Of a stretch of 64,000 bases of DNA, positions 19,116 through 28,524 are shown in pieces; position 1 is the stretch's first letter; the number at the start of each line of letters is the position of its first letter. The stretch comes from Undibacterium piscinae (GTDB lineage: Bacteria > Pseudomonadota > Gammaproteobacteria > Burkholderiales > Burkholderiaceae_D): positions 310,001 to 374,000 of the forward strand of contig CP051152.1 of NCBI GenBank assembly GCA_003970805.2, in the 5' to 3' direction. The notes beneath the pieces were generated by a model. The model was not told where the DNA came from. It ran no database searches and saw only the letters and a program-made list of their open reading frames with translations. The position numbers and the translations under genes were made by a program.

Positions 19116-22088
19116 ATGAAAAATAAAATGCTTTTTCAAATGCTAGCGGCCATGATGCTTTTGGCTGGCTGTGGCGGCGGTGATTCGCTTCAGGTTTTCG
19201 ATGCTAGTAAGCCTGGCGCTGTGTCCCCGCCGCCTGGACCAAACGCTGGAGGGGAGGAGCCTGGTCATGTTACAACCGTACCGCCAACACCGGAATTGCC
19301 GCCAGAGGTTAATCCACCGGTAGTAGCGCCGCCACCGGTAGTAGCACCGCCACCGGTAGTAGCGCCGCCACCGGTAGTAGCGCCGCCACCGGTAGTAGCG
19401 CCGCCACCGGTAGTAGCGCCACCACCGGTAGTAGCACCGCCACCGGTAGTAGTGCCACCAACAGTAGTAGATGACCGTATTGCCAAAGCAATGATTAGCG
19501 GCGATGCCAGCGCGCTCGATGCCGCGTCAAAGCTAACCTTGTTGCAGCAGGCGCAAAACATCGCACTCGAGGTCAGAAATTTTCAAGTTCCCACTTTGAG
19601 CAAAATATTGCAAAAAAATGGCGCAGACCTGAGTCAGGCGCTGACGTTTAGCAATAGCAGTATTTCGGTATCTTTGCAAAATTCCACTTCCGGCATGAGT
19701 TTTCTTTCTGCGGATAGTGGCAATGGTATGGCGGCCTTGTCTCAGGTCGGGACTGGTCGCGCTATGGTCTATGGTGCCGACGTTCTTTCCTGGATGGCCG
19801 GCACTACTACGCAGCAACAGCATTTGCCTTTATTTACCCGTGCCATTACCTGGCTCATTAGCGGAGATCCGGATCTCGCTTTGCCCGCAACTGTGAAATT
19901 CTCTACCGCGGGTTACAGCGCGAATAATGTAAGGGCGCTGCTGACGCGTCTGGGGAGTGCAGGTAGCGAACAGATCTGTGATTTGACCGATGTCAACAAT
20001 ACATGCTGGCAAAATGCTGATCTTCTGGTGTTTGGCGGCAGCACTAAAAATACGACTGACTTGACGGCACAGGTACAGAAATATCTGGCTGCAGGTAAGT
20101 CTGTCATCTATATGGCACCAAGTTGGATAGAGTCTTCCAGTGGACGCAAGGTGGCAACTGCCATGGGGATGGAGTTGGGCGGGTATCCTGGGAACTATTT
20201 TCAGGGAGCTAGCGGCCTCTCTATCAGTGCCAGCAGAACTGCTGCGGACAGTCTGGCGCGTGCCGACAAGATGGGAACATTGATCGTCACGATACAAAAA
20301 CTCATGGATGACAAGCTTGACTGGGATTTTAAGGCGGATGCATCGCCGACCAATCCGGTTTCGCAGGTCCATAATGAGTTGGCTGCCTTGCATGGCAAGG
20401 GCATTAATCTGTTTCAGTTGCCGACCATGGATTTGCACAAGAAGTTGGTGTTGTGGGCAGATCTCTGGCGCCCGAGTATTGATAAATACGGCAAGATGCC
20501 ACCGGAACAACGCGCCACTGCCAGCGATTTTTTACGCGCCTATGCTTCCGATTCCTGGGTCGTATTCAATCGTAGCAAGACATCGACAGCACCTCTGGGT
20601 TATGGCGATTTCATGCCTAAAGAAGCGCAAAACATTCCGGTTAGCGCTGACTGGGAAGATATTGATGTGACGATCGCCCAGGGTAGCGGGATTACCGCGA
20701 TTGGTCGTGCCGCGATTCCGGGCAAGACCGTCACTGTACAGATACTAGATGCGGCTGGTGGCAATTTAGGCGTGCAATCCGGTTATGCGCGTTCTTACGG
20801 TAACCCACTTAGCGATGGCAAAAAATATGGACGCCCACGTCGCCCTATGTCGTTTAACGTCCCGATCGCCGCTGCTAAAGATAATGTATTCGTGACACCG
20901 TTTGGCGGTCCTTTATATCTCAATTACAGTGCTCTTAGTGCTGGTAGTGTCGTCAAATTAAGGGTAAAGGGTGCGGCGAAATACGGACATTTCGACTTTA
21001 CTAAAGATATGAGCCAGGCGGAGATAGATGCCGCTTCTGCCGCGATCAAGTCAAAGACTTTTGGCTGGCAGACGAATAAATTTGTCGGTGGTGAAGTGCA
21101 CCAGACCAATGCCTACGCATTGAGCGTGATTGGTAATGTCGAGCCTAAAGACTACGTTCTTAATAACCTCAGGGCACGCTTGTTTGACTCCAATCATATC
21201 GCCAATGGCTATAGTAATATGCCTATGGCACCGGCGGTCAGTGGCTTGTGCAATGAACTCACGTGGACTTGTGATGGCGCCATGCATAGGGCGCCAGGTG
21301 TTCAGCATTTCGTTGGCTGGATTGCAGCTTGCGGTTTCCTCTGCTCAGGCAATCCTTCAGATGGTTTTGCCGGTTTATCGGCCGGGTGGGGTTGGTGGCA
21401 CGAACTCGGTCACAATACCGTGCAAAGGGTGCATCATATCGTGCCGCCTGGTACTGCCGGTTGTGTGGTCGAATGTGACAACAATATCTTGTCTAGCGCC
21501 TCCGCTTTGCGTCAGTACGGCATGACCGGTGCCGACGTCAACGGTGACCGCATTGATCATAAGGGCTTGTATCAATTCATTTTTGATAGTCGCGCTACCG
21601 GAAAAACCGGTGAAGCTCTGCGCCTTGAGATACAAAACAAGTTATGGAATGGTGGTCAGAATTCCATGCGCGCTATGCATTTCCAGTTAGGGTTTTTATA
21701 TACCAAATACCGTCGCGGTATGGCTTTGCCGACTCCTGATGCCAGTTTGGAATATCTGACCATGCTGACCAAGGGCGATCGTCTGGTGTCCAGGGATTGG
21801 ACCGTGGCCAATGCGGCCAAATACGGCATGGGGAGGTATACGAGCAACTCGATTACTAATCATGATCTGCTGTATGTGCTGAGTTCTAAGATTATCGGCA
21901 AGGATATGCGTAAGTATTTTGCTGCCTATGGCCTGCCATTGGATCAAAAATCCTTGGACTCGGTCGCTGATCTGAATCTGGAAATTGCGCCCTTAACTTT
22001 TTACGCATTGGCGCCTGGTAAGGGAAATCAAGTGGCTACCGGAACATGGCTAGATATTGAAGCAAGTTCTCCGGCTTATCCGTTTTAA
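19116..22088 (+). CDS. ImpA/M60-family secreted lipoprotein metallopeptidase
   Basis: A 990-residue predicted outer-membrane or secreted lipoprotein. The signal MLAAMMLLAGC ends in a lipobox Cys; then comes a linker containing seven PPVVAP hexapeptides and a degenerate eighth. The N-terminal third resembles the accessory domain of Pseudomonas ImpA. The catalytic part carries zinc motif HELGH at residues 762-766 and a third ligand Glu786 in VVECDNN, giving HEXXH-X19-E, within the range of the M60 (enhancin/mucinase-like) family. M60 enzymes cleave O-glycosylated glycoproteins, so mucin-like host or environmental glycoproteins are the likely substrate. It stands alone after the IS remnant. Confidence 0.85.
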   Translation: MKNKMLFQMLAAMMLLAGCGGGDSLQVFDASKPGAVSPPPGPNAGGEEPGHVTTVPPTPELPPEVNPPVVAPPPVVAPPPVVAPPPVVAPPPVVAPPPVVAPPPVVAPPPVVVPPTVVDDRIAKAMISGDASALDAASKLTLLQQAQNIALEVRNFQVPTLSKILQKNGADLSQALTFSNSSISVSLQNSTSGMSFLSADSGNGMAALSQVGTGRAMVYGADVLSWMAGTTTQQQHLPLFTRAITWLISGDPDLALPATVKFSTAGYSANNVRALLTRLGSAGSEQICDLTDVNNTCWQNADLLVFGGSTKNTTDLTAQVQKYLAAGKSVIYMAPSWIESSSGRKVATAMGMELGGYPGNYFQGASGLSISASRTAADSLARADKMGTLIVTIQKLMDDKLDWDFKADASPTNPVSQVHNELAALHGKGINLFQLPTMDLHKKLVLWADLWRPSIDKYGKMPPEQRATASDFLRAYASDSWVVFNRSKTSTAPLGYGDFMPKEAQNIPVSADWEDIDVTIAQGSGITAIGRAAIPGKTVTVQILDAAGGNLGVQSGYARSYGNPLSDGKKYGRPRRPMSFNVPIAAAKDNVFVTPFGGPLYLNYSALSAGSVVKLRVKGAAKYGHFDFTKDMSQAEIDAASAAIKSKTFGWQTNKFVGGEVHQTNAYALSVIGNVEPKDYVLNNLRARLFDSNHIANGYSNMPMAPAVSGLCNELTWTCDGAMHRAPGVQHFVGWIAACGFLCSGNPSDGFAGLSAGWGWWHELGHNTVQRVHHIVPPGTAGCVVECDNNILSSASALRQYGMTGADVNGDRIDHKGLYQFIFDSRATGKTGEALRLEIQNKLWNGGQNSMRAMHFQLGFLYTKYRRGMALPTPDASLEYLTMLTKGDRLVSRDWTVANAAKYGMGRYTSNSITNHDLLYVLSSKIIGKDMRKYFAAYGLPLDQKSLDSVADLNLEIAPLTFYALAPGKGNQVATGTWLDIEASSPAYPF
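19310..19460 (+). repeat. 18-bp tandem repeat coding for PPVVAP
   Basis: About eight in-frame copies of an 18-bp unit (consensus CCGCCACCGGTAGTAGCG) encode the proline-rich linker of the M60 peptidase. Copies differ mainly at third codon positions and the last reads PPVVVP. Such a unit can change copy number by slippage without breaking the frame. Confidence 0.9.
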
Positions 22089-22101
22089 GCTGGGTTGACC
22101 G

Positions 22102-22136
22102 ATGTGCCCTCTGAGCTTTTGCTGACGAGGGCGCAT
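22102..22136 (+). terminator. Possible terminator hairpin after the M60 peptidase gene
   Basis: ATGTGCCCTC (22102-22111) pairs with GAGGGCGCAT (22127-22136) with one mismatch. There is no T-run, so only a weak call. Confidence 0.35.
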
Positions 22137-22278
22137 TCCGTATGCCTTTTAGGTTCCTGATAGTACTGGTTTCAACAACGCGATCAGTATTTTGACGCGG
22201 AGATATTGGTGTTTTAGGACCCTTATCCTATTTAATGCAGCGTAATTCAACGCGAACGACCCAGAGTAAGCCTCATTC

Positions 22279-22710
22279 ATGCAAGCAAATACTGTATTTA
22301 ATTATCATTTTACTAGTGCCGGTAATGCATTGATCGATCCCGAACTTCTGGGGAGTGACGGCATGCGCGATGAACTGGTTCATCCGCATGAGTTTGTTTT
22401 TGTGTACGAATGTGAGGATGCCAATTGCCCGCAATGGGATGGCCTGACTCAGATGATACGTGATCGTTTGCTCGGTTACGGTCTGGAAATTGCCTTGCTG
22501 GATAATCACGGTGAACAGGAAAAGAAGAGAATCGCCGTGGTTCATAGAAATGCCTACCTGATCGTGCAGGCTATTGCGTATGAGGGTGTGGTTGGTGAAT
22601 TTCATCTGCAGCACATCCTCGAGTTTGGCTTTGCGCCAGTGTTGGTGCGTCACATCGATTTATTGCGAACGATTAACGCAGTCGAATATGTCATGAAGAC
22701 CGGTTATTGA
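22279..22710 (+). CDS. Hypothetical protein
   Basis: A 143-residue acidic soluble protein with no signal peptide or membrane helix that I do not recognise. It has ordered-looking alternation of hydrophobic and charged residues and two cysteines in YECEDANCPQW. There is no convincing ribosome-binding site directly in front of the ATG, but codon use resembles neighbouring genes, and the antisense frame does not look coding. It is followed after 104 nt by another unknown gene on the same strand. Confidence 0.6.
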   Translation: MQANTVFNYHFTSAGNALIDPELLGSDGMRDELVHPHEFVFVYECEDANCPQWDGLTQMIRDRLLGYGLEIALLDNHGEQEKKRIAVVHRNAYLIVQAIAYEGVVGEFHLQHILEFGFAPVLVRHIDLLRTINAVEYVMKTGY

Positions 22711-22814
22711 TGGAAGTTGATTGGTCAAGTTAGTTGGTCTTGCCTTGTATGTTTATCGGGGATTGCTCATGAAGTGTCTGGCAAAGTTTATCCTGATGAA
22801 AAAATTTTAGGTTC

Positions 22815-23543
22815 ATGTTGGGGTTATTTGTCGTGCAAAAAAAATCTGTGAAAAATGTCCGTTATGAAGAGCAGTACCGGAAAATCAGCAGTGGCTGGAA
22901 TCAGCTCGATAGCATGGTTCCCATGCCTAGTTTTAGCCAATGGCATCAAGCCATGTCGCTCATCGAAGATCAGCAAACCCGTGTGCCTGAGGAGATCGAT
23001 CAAGGCCTAGCCTTAAGGGCGATAGAAAGCGCCATCATTCATCTGGGTATCTGCAATCTGGCTCTGGTTCACCTGCCGGCCACGAATCATATCGAGGGCG
23101 GGGCGCCGGCAAATTTACAGGCAGAGCAGGATGCTCCAGCCCGGCATTTAAGCCTTTTGGTAGGTCAGCAACTGGGCTTGAATTCCCATTATCGTGAACG
23201 TTTGCAAGGACTCGCGGCGTACTACCTGAAACAGCCCGGGCAGGTGCTGGATGTGGATGCCATCATCGCTGATTATGTTCCGCAGCAGCGTTTGAAGATC
23301 GCGCTCGATGAGATCATCCGGGAGGTCGATGATGCGGTGGGCACGGTATCGCTCAACTATGACAGGGCGATGGGTATGCTGGAGGGGGCAGGAGCCGTGA
23401 TGGTAGCTTCAACCTTGTGCGATCGCGATCGGACGCGTGCTGTCGTCAATGACGCCAAAAAGAATTTGCGGCAGAAAGTTAAAACAGGTTTGGGGAATAC
23501 TATTTCCAAATGGGCGGCGCGTATCGGTAATGCCGCGCCATAA
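22815..23543 (+). CDS. Hypothetical protein
   Basis: A 242-residue soluble protein of unknown family. It has no signal peptide, and a mostly helical composition; the C-terminal part from about residue 150 (LKIALDEIIREVDDAVGTVS and what follows) looks amphipathic-helical with a basic tail (NDAKKNLRQKVKTGLG). The ATG at 22815 is preceded by AGGTTC, a weak ribosome-binding site; an internal GTG at 22833 is an alternative. I can assign no function. Confidence 0.6.
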   Translation: MLGLFVVQKKSVKNVRYEEQYRKISSGWNQLDSMVPMPSFSQWHQAMSLIEDQQTRVPEEIDQGLALRAIESAIIHLGICNLALVHLPATNHIEGGAPANLQAEQDAPARHLSLLVGQQLGLNSHYRERLQGLAAYYLKQPGQVLDVDAIIADYVPQQRLKIALDEIIREVDDAVGTVSLNYDRAMGMLEGAGAVMVASTLCDRDRTRAVVNDAKKNLRQKVKTGLGNTISKWAARIGNAAP

Positions 23544-23602
23544 ACTGGGGTGCATAGTGAGGCGGCGGCAAATGTTGCTACTGGCTTGCCGCCGGATTTG
23601 AG

Positions 23603-23893
23603 TTACCAGACGGAAGTGCTGACGCTCGCTTTGCTGTTGCGATGGCTTTCGAACCATTTTGCCAGATGCTGCTTAAAGCAGGCAGGGCAAATGTGATATT
23701 GCGTCTGGGTAGCCTGACCACCGCTGGGGAAGGATTCTTCTTCCTCTAGTTGTACGGTGGTGATAATTTTCTCGTGTTCTTTGGTGCCCCAGTTTTCATC
23801 CCATTTCGATTCTGCACCGCAGACATCGCAAGTAAGTTTCTCAAATACCTCTTCGGTGTGTTCCAGTATCAAAACCGTCTTCATGTGCTTCAT
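23603..23893 (-). CDS. Hypothetical protein with two CxxC zinc-knuckle motifs
   Basis: A 96-residue protein with a strong ribosome-binding site (GGAGG 8 nt before the ATG at 23893). Two cysteine pairs, CDVCGAES near residue 22 and ICPACFKQH near residue 68, are spaced like a zinc ribbon. The segment between them is acidic (LEEEES). No catalytic motif is visible. A zinc-binding regulatory or chaperone-like role is possible but not shown. Confidence 0.7.
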   Translation of the reverse strand: MKHMKTVLILEHTEEVFEKLTCDVCGAESKWDENWGTKEHEKIITTVQLEEEESFPSGGQATQTQYHICPACFKQHLAKWFESHRNSKASVSTSVW

Positions 23894-24072
23894 GCCTGCC
23901 TCCGTTGGATAGCTTTTGTGAAATCTGCCAGATGAAATGGGGGAGTGGAAATTGTACTCCGCAGCGCTCGCGGGCGGGACTTTTTCTATGGAGGATTAAT
24001 TGCTCTTGATCTCGCTGGCACTCACTGCTAGTGCCGGACGTCTTCATGGGTGGAAACAATATCGGTATAAAA

Positions 24073-24132
24073 ACGCAGCCCCGATGCGCCTTACAGGCCG
24101 GTTTGGTCTGGTAAGGCGCATCGGGGCTGCGT
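24073..24132 (-). terminator. Strong rho-independent terminator after ygiQ
   Basis: A perfect 22-bp inverted repeat (24073-24094 with 24111-24132) with a 16-nt loop. On the minus strand it is followed by TTTTAT and lies 43 nt after the ygiQ stop codon. The stem is GC-rich and unusually long. The region 23894-24072 around it holds no gene that I can support. Confidence 0.85.
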
Positions 24133-24175
24133 GATGCTTTTTAGAGTTCTCGCTGCGGTCGGGCAAGCTGGAATT

Positions 24176-26374
24176 TTATTTGCGGCCGGTTTTGGCTGTG
24201 GCTGGTTTTGGCTTGGCTGATCGATATGCGAGTGCAGGGCGTGCCGTGGCTGGCGCTGTGCCGGCTTTGCTCACGCTTGTGCTCTTGTTCATCGCCTGAT
24301 TGCCAGGGCGACTGCCAGGCTTTACGCCAAGTTGAGCCGCTGGCTTTTTGCCGTAGGTATTCATCTTCGGCGCTACGCTACGGCTGGTATTAGCTGCGGA
24401 GCCTGCATTGACTGCCTTACCTTTGGTGCTGGTATCAAGCGTTAAAGGTATCACAGGTGGACGGGAAGAAATCAGGTGTTTTTCACTGCTGCCTATCAGG
24501 TCGCCACGACCCATACGAAGCAAGCCTTCGCGTACCATTTCCCAGTTTTCCGGAGCGTGATAGCGCAGCAGGGCTTTGTGGAATTTGCGGATTTTCCCTG
24601 AGCGTGCGGTCTCTACCACTTCCGAATCCTGCGTCACCTTTTTCAAGGGATTTTTACGGGTGTGGTACATCGTGGTGGCCAGCGCCATCGGGGTCGGCAT
24701 GAAGGTTTGTACCTGGTCTAGCTTGAAGTCGTTTTTCTTCAGCCACAGCGCCAGGTTGACCATGTCTTCATCGGTGGTGCCAGGGTGGGCCGCGATGAAA
24801 TACGGAATCAGATACTGCTCTTTGCCAGCTTCTTTCGAATACTTATGGAACATCGCCTTGAACTCGTCATAGGCGCCTATGCCGGGCTTCATCATCTTCG
24901 ATAAAGTACCCGCTTCGGTATGTTCCGGCGCGATCTTGAGCAAGCCGCCGACATGGTGGGTGACCAGTTCCTTCACATACTCTGGCGAGCGTACCGCCAG
25001 ATCGTAGCGTAGGCCAGAACTGATCAGGATTTTCTTCACGCCAGGTACGGCACGCGCCTTGCGGTATAGCGAAATCAGTTTGCTGTGATCGGTACCCAGG
25101 TTGGTACAAATCGAAGGGTAAACGCAGGACAGGCGGCGGCAGGTCTCTTCAATTTTTTTGTCTTTGCAAGCCAGGCGGTACATGTTGGCGGTAGGACCGC
25201 CCAGATCAGAAATGGTGCCGGTAAAGCCCTTGGTCTTGTCGCGGATCTCTTCAATTTCGCGCAGGATCGATGGCTCGGAACGGCTTTGGATAATCCGTCC
25301 CTCATGTTCGGTAATCGAGCAGAAGGTGCAGCCGCCAAAGCAGCCGCGCATGATATTGATGGAGAAACGTATCATCTCCCAGGCCGGAATGCGTGCCTTG
25401 CCGTAACTTGGGTGGGGCGCGCGTGCATATTGGCGGTCAAACACGCCATCCATCTCGTCCATCGCCAGCGGCAATGGCGGCGGGTTGATCCAGACGTCGC
25501 GTTCACCGTGGCCTTGCGAGAGCGCCTTGGCATTGCCAGGATTGCCTTCCAGGTGAAAGACCCGTGAGGCATGCGCGTACATCACCAGATCATCCTTGAC
25601 CGTTTCAAAGGAAGGCAGGCGGATCACGGTTTTATTGTGCTTGTCGCGCAGCATCAACTGGCGCTCTTCACGGCTCATAATGCGTACCGCTTGCTGCTTG
25701 ACGACGTCGGCCGCAGCACTATCGGCAGTGCCGCCCGCTGCATTGTCAACTTCACCGGTGGCGCATTTGGCGTCTTTCTCCGGCATCATTTCGTAAGGGT
25801 TGGTATGAGTTTCTACCTTGCCCGGTGTATCTAACTTGATTGAATTGATTTCTGCCCAATCGTCATCCGGCAGCCAATTCTGTGGCGTCATAAAGGCGGT
25901 ACCGCGTAAATCGCGGATCGATTTAATCGGCTCGCCTGCCGCCAGGCGGTGGCTCAGGTCGACCAGGGCGCGTTCGGCATTGCCGAACAGCAGGATATCG
26001 GCTTTGGAATCAGGCAGTACCGAGCGCTTGACCTTGTCTGACCAGTAATCGTAATGGGCGATGCGGCGCAAACTCGCCTCTATGCTACCTATCACCACGG
26101 TGGTGTCGGGAAAGGCTTCGCGCGCGCGCTGGGAGTACACGACCACCGCACGGTCTGGGCGTTTGCCCGGTTCGCCATCGGGCGTGTAGGCGTCGTCGGA
26201 GCGGATCTTACGGTCAGCCGTATACCGGTTGACCATGGAGTCCATGTTGCCGGCGGTGATGCCGAAATACAGGTTAGGGCGACCTAAGGCGCGAAACGCT
26301 TCGGCCGAATGCCAGTCCGGTTGGCTGATGATGCCGACGCGGGCTGCTCCAGTAAGCGTCCTATCAATGACCAC
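24176..26374 (-). pseudogene. ygiQ: YgiQ-family radical SAM protein, 5'-truncated
   Basis: A 732-codon reading frame of the YgiQ radical SAM family, whose function is not established. The radical SAM cluster motif C345-x3-C349-x2-C352 lies in [18 protein letters not shown]; the N-terminal family motif [18 protein letters not shown] is also present. The C-terminal 100 residues are basic and low-complexity. The usual first 50-70 residues are damaged: upstream on the minus strand, [11 protein letters not shown] and IGRLLEQ are recognisable in different frames between about 26375 and 26440, separated by small indels. Upstream of that the sequence leaves the family and meets the collagenase gene. 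I therefore call it a broken gene rather than an alternative start. Confidence 0.85.
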
Positions 26375-26453
26375 TGGGATGGTCGATATAGGCGTCGCCG
26401 GTGACTTGACGTGATTTCCAATGCGGGTCGTGAACTAGGGCGTTTCCTGCAAT

Positions 26454-26497
26454 ATGCGGATAGCACCGCGGTTAAATGCGGATAGCACCGCGGTTAA
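26454..26497. repeat. 22-bp perfect tandem direct repeat at the ygiQ/colA junction
   Basis: The unit beginning ATGCGGATAGCACC and ending GCGGTTAA occurs twice head to tail (26454-26475 and 26476-26497). It sits exactly where the collagenase reading frame begins and where recognisable ygiQ sequence ends. Confidence 0.9.
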
Positions 26498-28298
26498 AGG
26501 TTTGGCCAAGGATAGAGCTAAGCGTTTGATTGATAGTAGTAATGTCACAGGTATCACTGCACCATTGTGGGTCGGCGTTGGTGAGATGATCGACTATTTC
26601 GATAAGGCAAACTGCAGTTACTACAACCTGTGTGATTTTGTTGCGCGCATAGATAAAGCCATATTGGTTAAATCAAGAGCATGTAGCCCTACCTTGCGTT
26701 TGCGCGCGCAGGCGCTGACGGACGCGGAAATGACCGAAGCCTGTAATATTGTGGGCGGTGAGGAAGGCTACTTCCATAAGATGGTTGCCAGCGGCAATAT
26801 CCCTGTCGCCAACGACAATAATACTCAACTGGAGATGGTTGTCTTTAAGAGCAGTGCGGATTACGGTCGTTATGCCGGTGCGCTTTACGGTATCGACACA
26901 AATAATGGCGGGATGTATCTGGAAGGTAGCCCGGAAGTGGCTGGCAATCAGCCGCGTTTCATTGCCTATCAAGCTGAATGGATGTTGCCGAAGTTTGAGA
27001 TCTGGAATCTGACGCATGAATACATCCATTATCTTGATGGTCGCTTCGATATGTATGGCGATTTTGACTTGGGTATGACCGTCAAATCCACTTGGTGGAC
27101 TGAAGGCTTTGCGGAATACATATCCTATGGCTATCGTAATCTGGCGTATACCGGCGCTCAGAATGAGGCTGCTAAAGCGACTTACCCGTTAAGCACTATC
27201 TTTGGAAACGACTACAGCAGCGGTCAGACTCGCGTATATAACTGGGGTTACCTGGCGGTACGCTACATGTTCGAGAAACAGCGCAACAAGGTGTCTAACC
27301 TGTTAGGTTATTTCCGTCCAGGTAACTATAGCGGCTACACGAATTACATGAATGGTTCAGCGATGAATACCAGCATGGATGCCGATTTCAAAGCCTGGTT
27401 GCCATGCGTGAATAATCCGAACTTGGCGGGTTGCCCGACCGGTGGCGGCGGTAATGCCTTACCAGTAGCCAATTTCAGTAGTTCAGTGTCGAATATGACT
27501 GCTAGTTTCGTCGATGCATCTACCGATAGCGATGGCACGATCACTTCGCGTTTGTGGGATTTTGGTGACGGCTCCAGTTCAACGTTGGCTAATGCCAGTC
27601 ATACTTATGCGACCGCGAAAACGTATACTGTGACACTGACCGTTACTGATAATAGCGGTGGTAAATCGGTAACTAGCAAGCAGGTAACGGTTAGCAGCAC
27701 CACTCCTACTAACGTCTTGCCGGTTGCGCAGTTCTCTAGTGCGGTTTCCGGTATGACAGTCAACTTTACTGATAAGTCGACTGACAGTGATGGAACGATT
27801 GCTTCCAGATCATGGAATTTCGGCGATGGCACTAGTTCGACTGCTGCCAATCCTTCGAAAACCTATGCGACTGCCGGCACTTATCCTGTGACCTTGACGG
27901 TTACCGACAATAGCAACGGTAAGGCTACGGTCAGCCAGAACGTGGTGATTCAGTCCGGGGCTACCTTGCCTGAATGTCCTGGCACTGCACAAACACTGGG
28001 TAAAAATTGCGTGAGAAGTAATGTGTCCGCACCACTCGGTGATTACGCCTATATGTATCTGTATGTTCCTGCAGGAGTTAAGCAAGTACGTATCACTACA
28101 TCAGGTGGCACCGGTAATGCCGATTTGTTTGTGAGCACACTGGGAACATGGGCAACCCGTGATTATTATAATTATGGTTCATATACTTCAGGTAATACTG
28201 AGGCTGTTACCGTAAATAATCCGCCTGCAGGTTACATCTATGTGAGCTTGTATGGACAGACGGCATTTTCTGGTGTGAAAGTGAAAGTTGAGTATTAA
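26454..28298 (+). pseudogene. M9-family microbial collagenase, N-terminally truncated
   Basis: The reading frame encodes the catalytic and C-terminal part of a Vibrio-type M9 collagenase. The zinc motif HEYIH is at residues 188-192, with the downstream Glu in WWTEGFAEY. Two PKD domains follow (about 337-417 and 422-500, each with WDFGDG or WNFGDG), then a PPC-type bacterial pre-peptidase domain (about 515-614). Full-length homologues have a signal peptide and an M9N domain of several hundred residues, missing here. The first codons fall in a 22-bp tandem repeat and no signal peptide is present, so the product could not be exported. A terminator follows the stop codon. Confidence 0.85.
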
Positions 28299-28330
28299 TC
28301 ACCGACACTAGCATGGTAATTTGTAAGTAA

Positions 28331-28365
28331 AAAATGGAGCGCTGACAGGCGCTCCATTTTTTTTT
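28331..28365 (+). terminator. Rho-independent terminator after the collagenase gene
   Basis: AAAATGGAGCGC / GCGCTCCATTTT stem with loop TGACAG and a following T-run, 33 nt after the stop codon. Confidence 0.9.
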
Positions 28366-28524
28366 GTGTAAGTGGCTTGCCTGCCGCTTACCATAGATTA
28401 ATCCCATGATTTGTCTCATGATTCGTCCCATGTTTGACCGGGACATGGCGCTGGTCAGGGTCATCGCCATGCATGGGGTTTACGGGTGCGCTAATTGCAT
28501 GCTGATGTGCTGTTGGAGTATGGC

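Noticed and set aside
19310..19460. Regular repeats that could suggest a CRISPR array
   Set aside because: The 18-bp units are contiguous without spacers, in frame and coding for PPVVAP.
19265..19561. Open minus-strand frames over the proline repeat of the M60 gene
   Set aside because: Low-complexity mirror of the 18-bp repeat, not a gene.
24073..24132. Long perfect inverted repeat as a MITE or attachment site
   Set aside because: Position right after ygiQ and a following T-run on the minus strand are explained by an intrinsic terminator.
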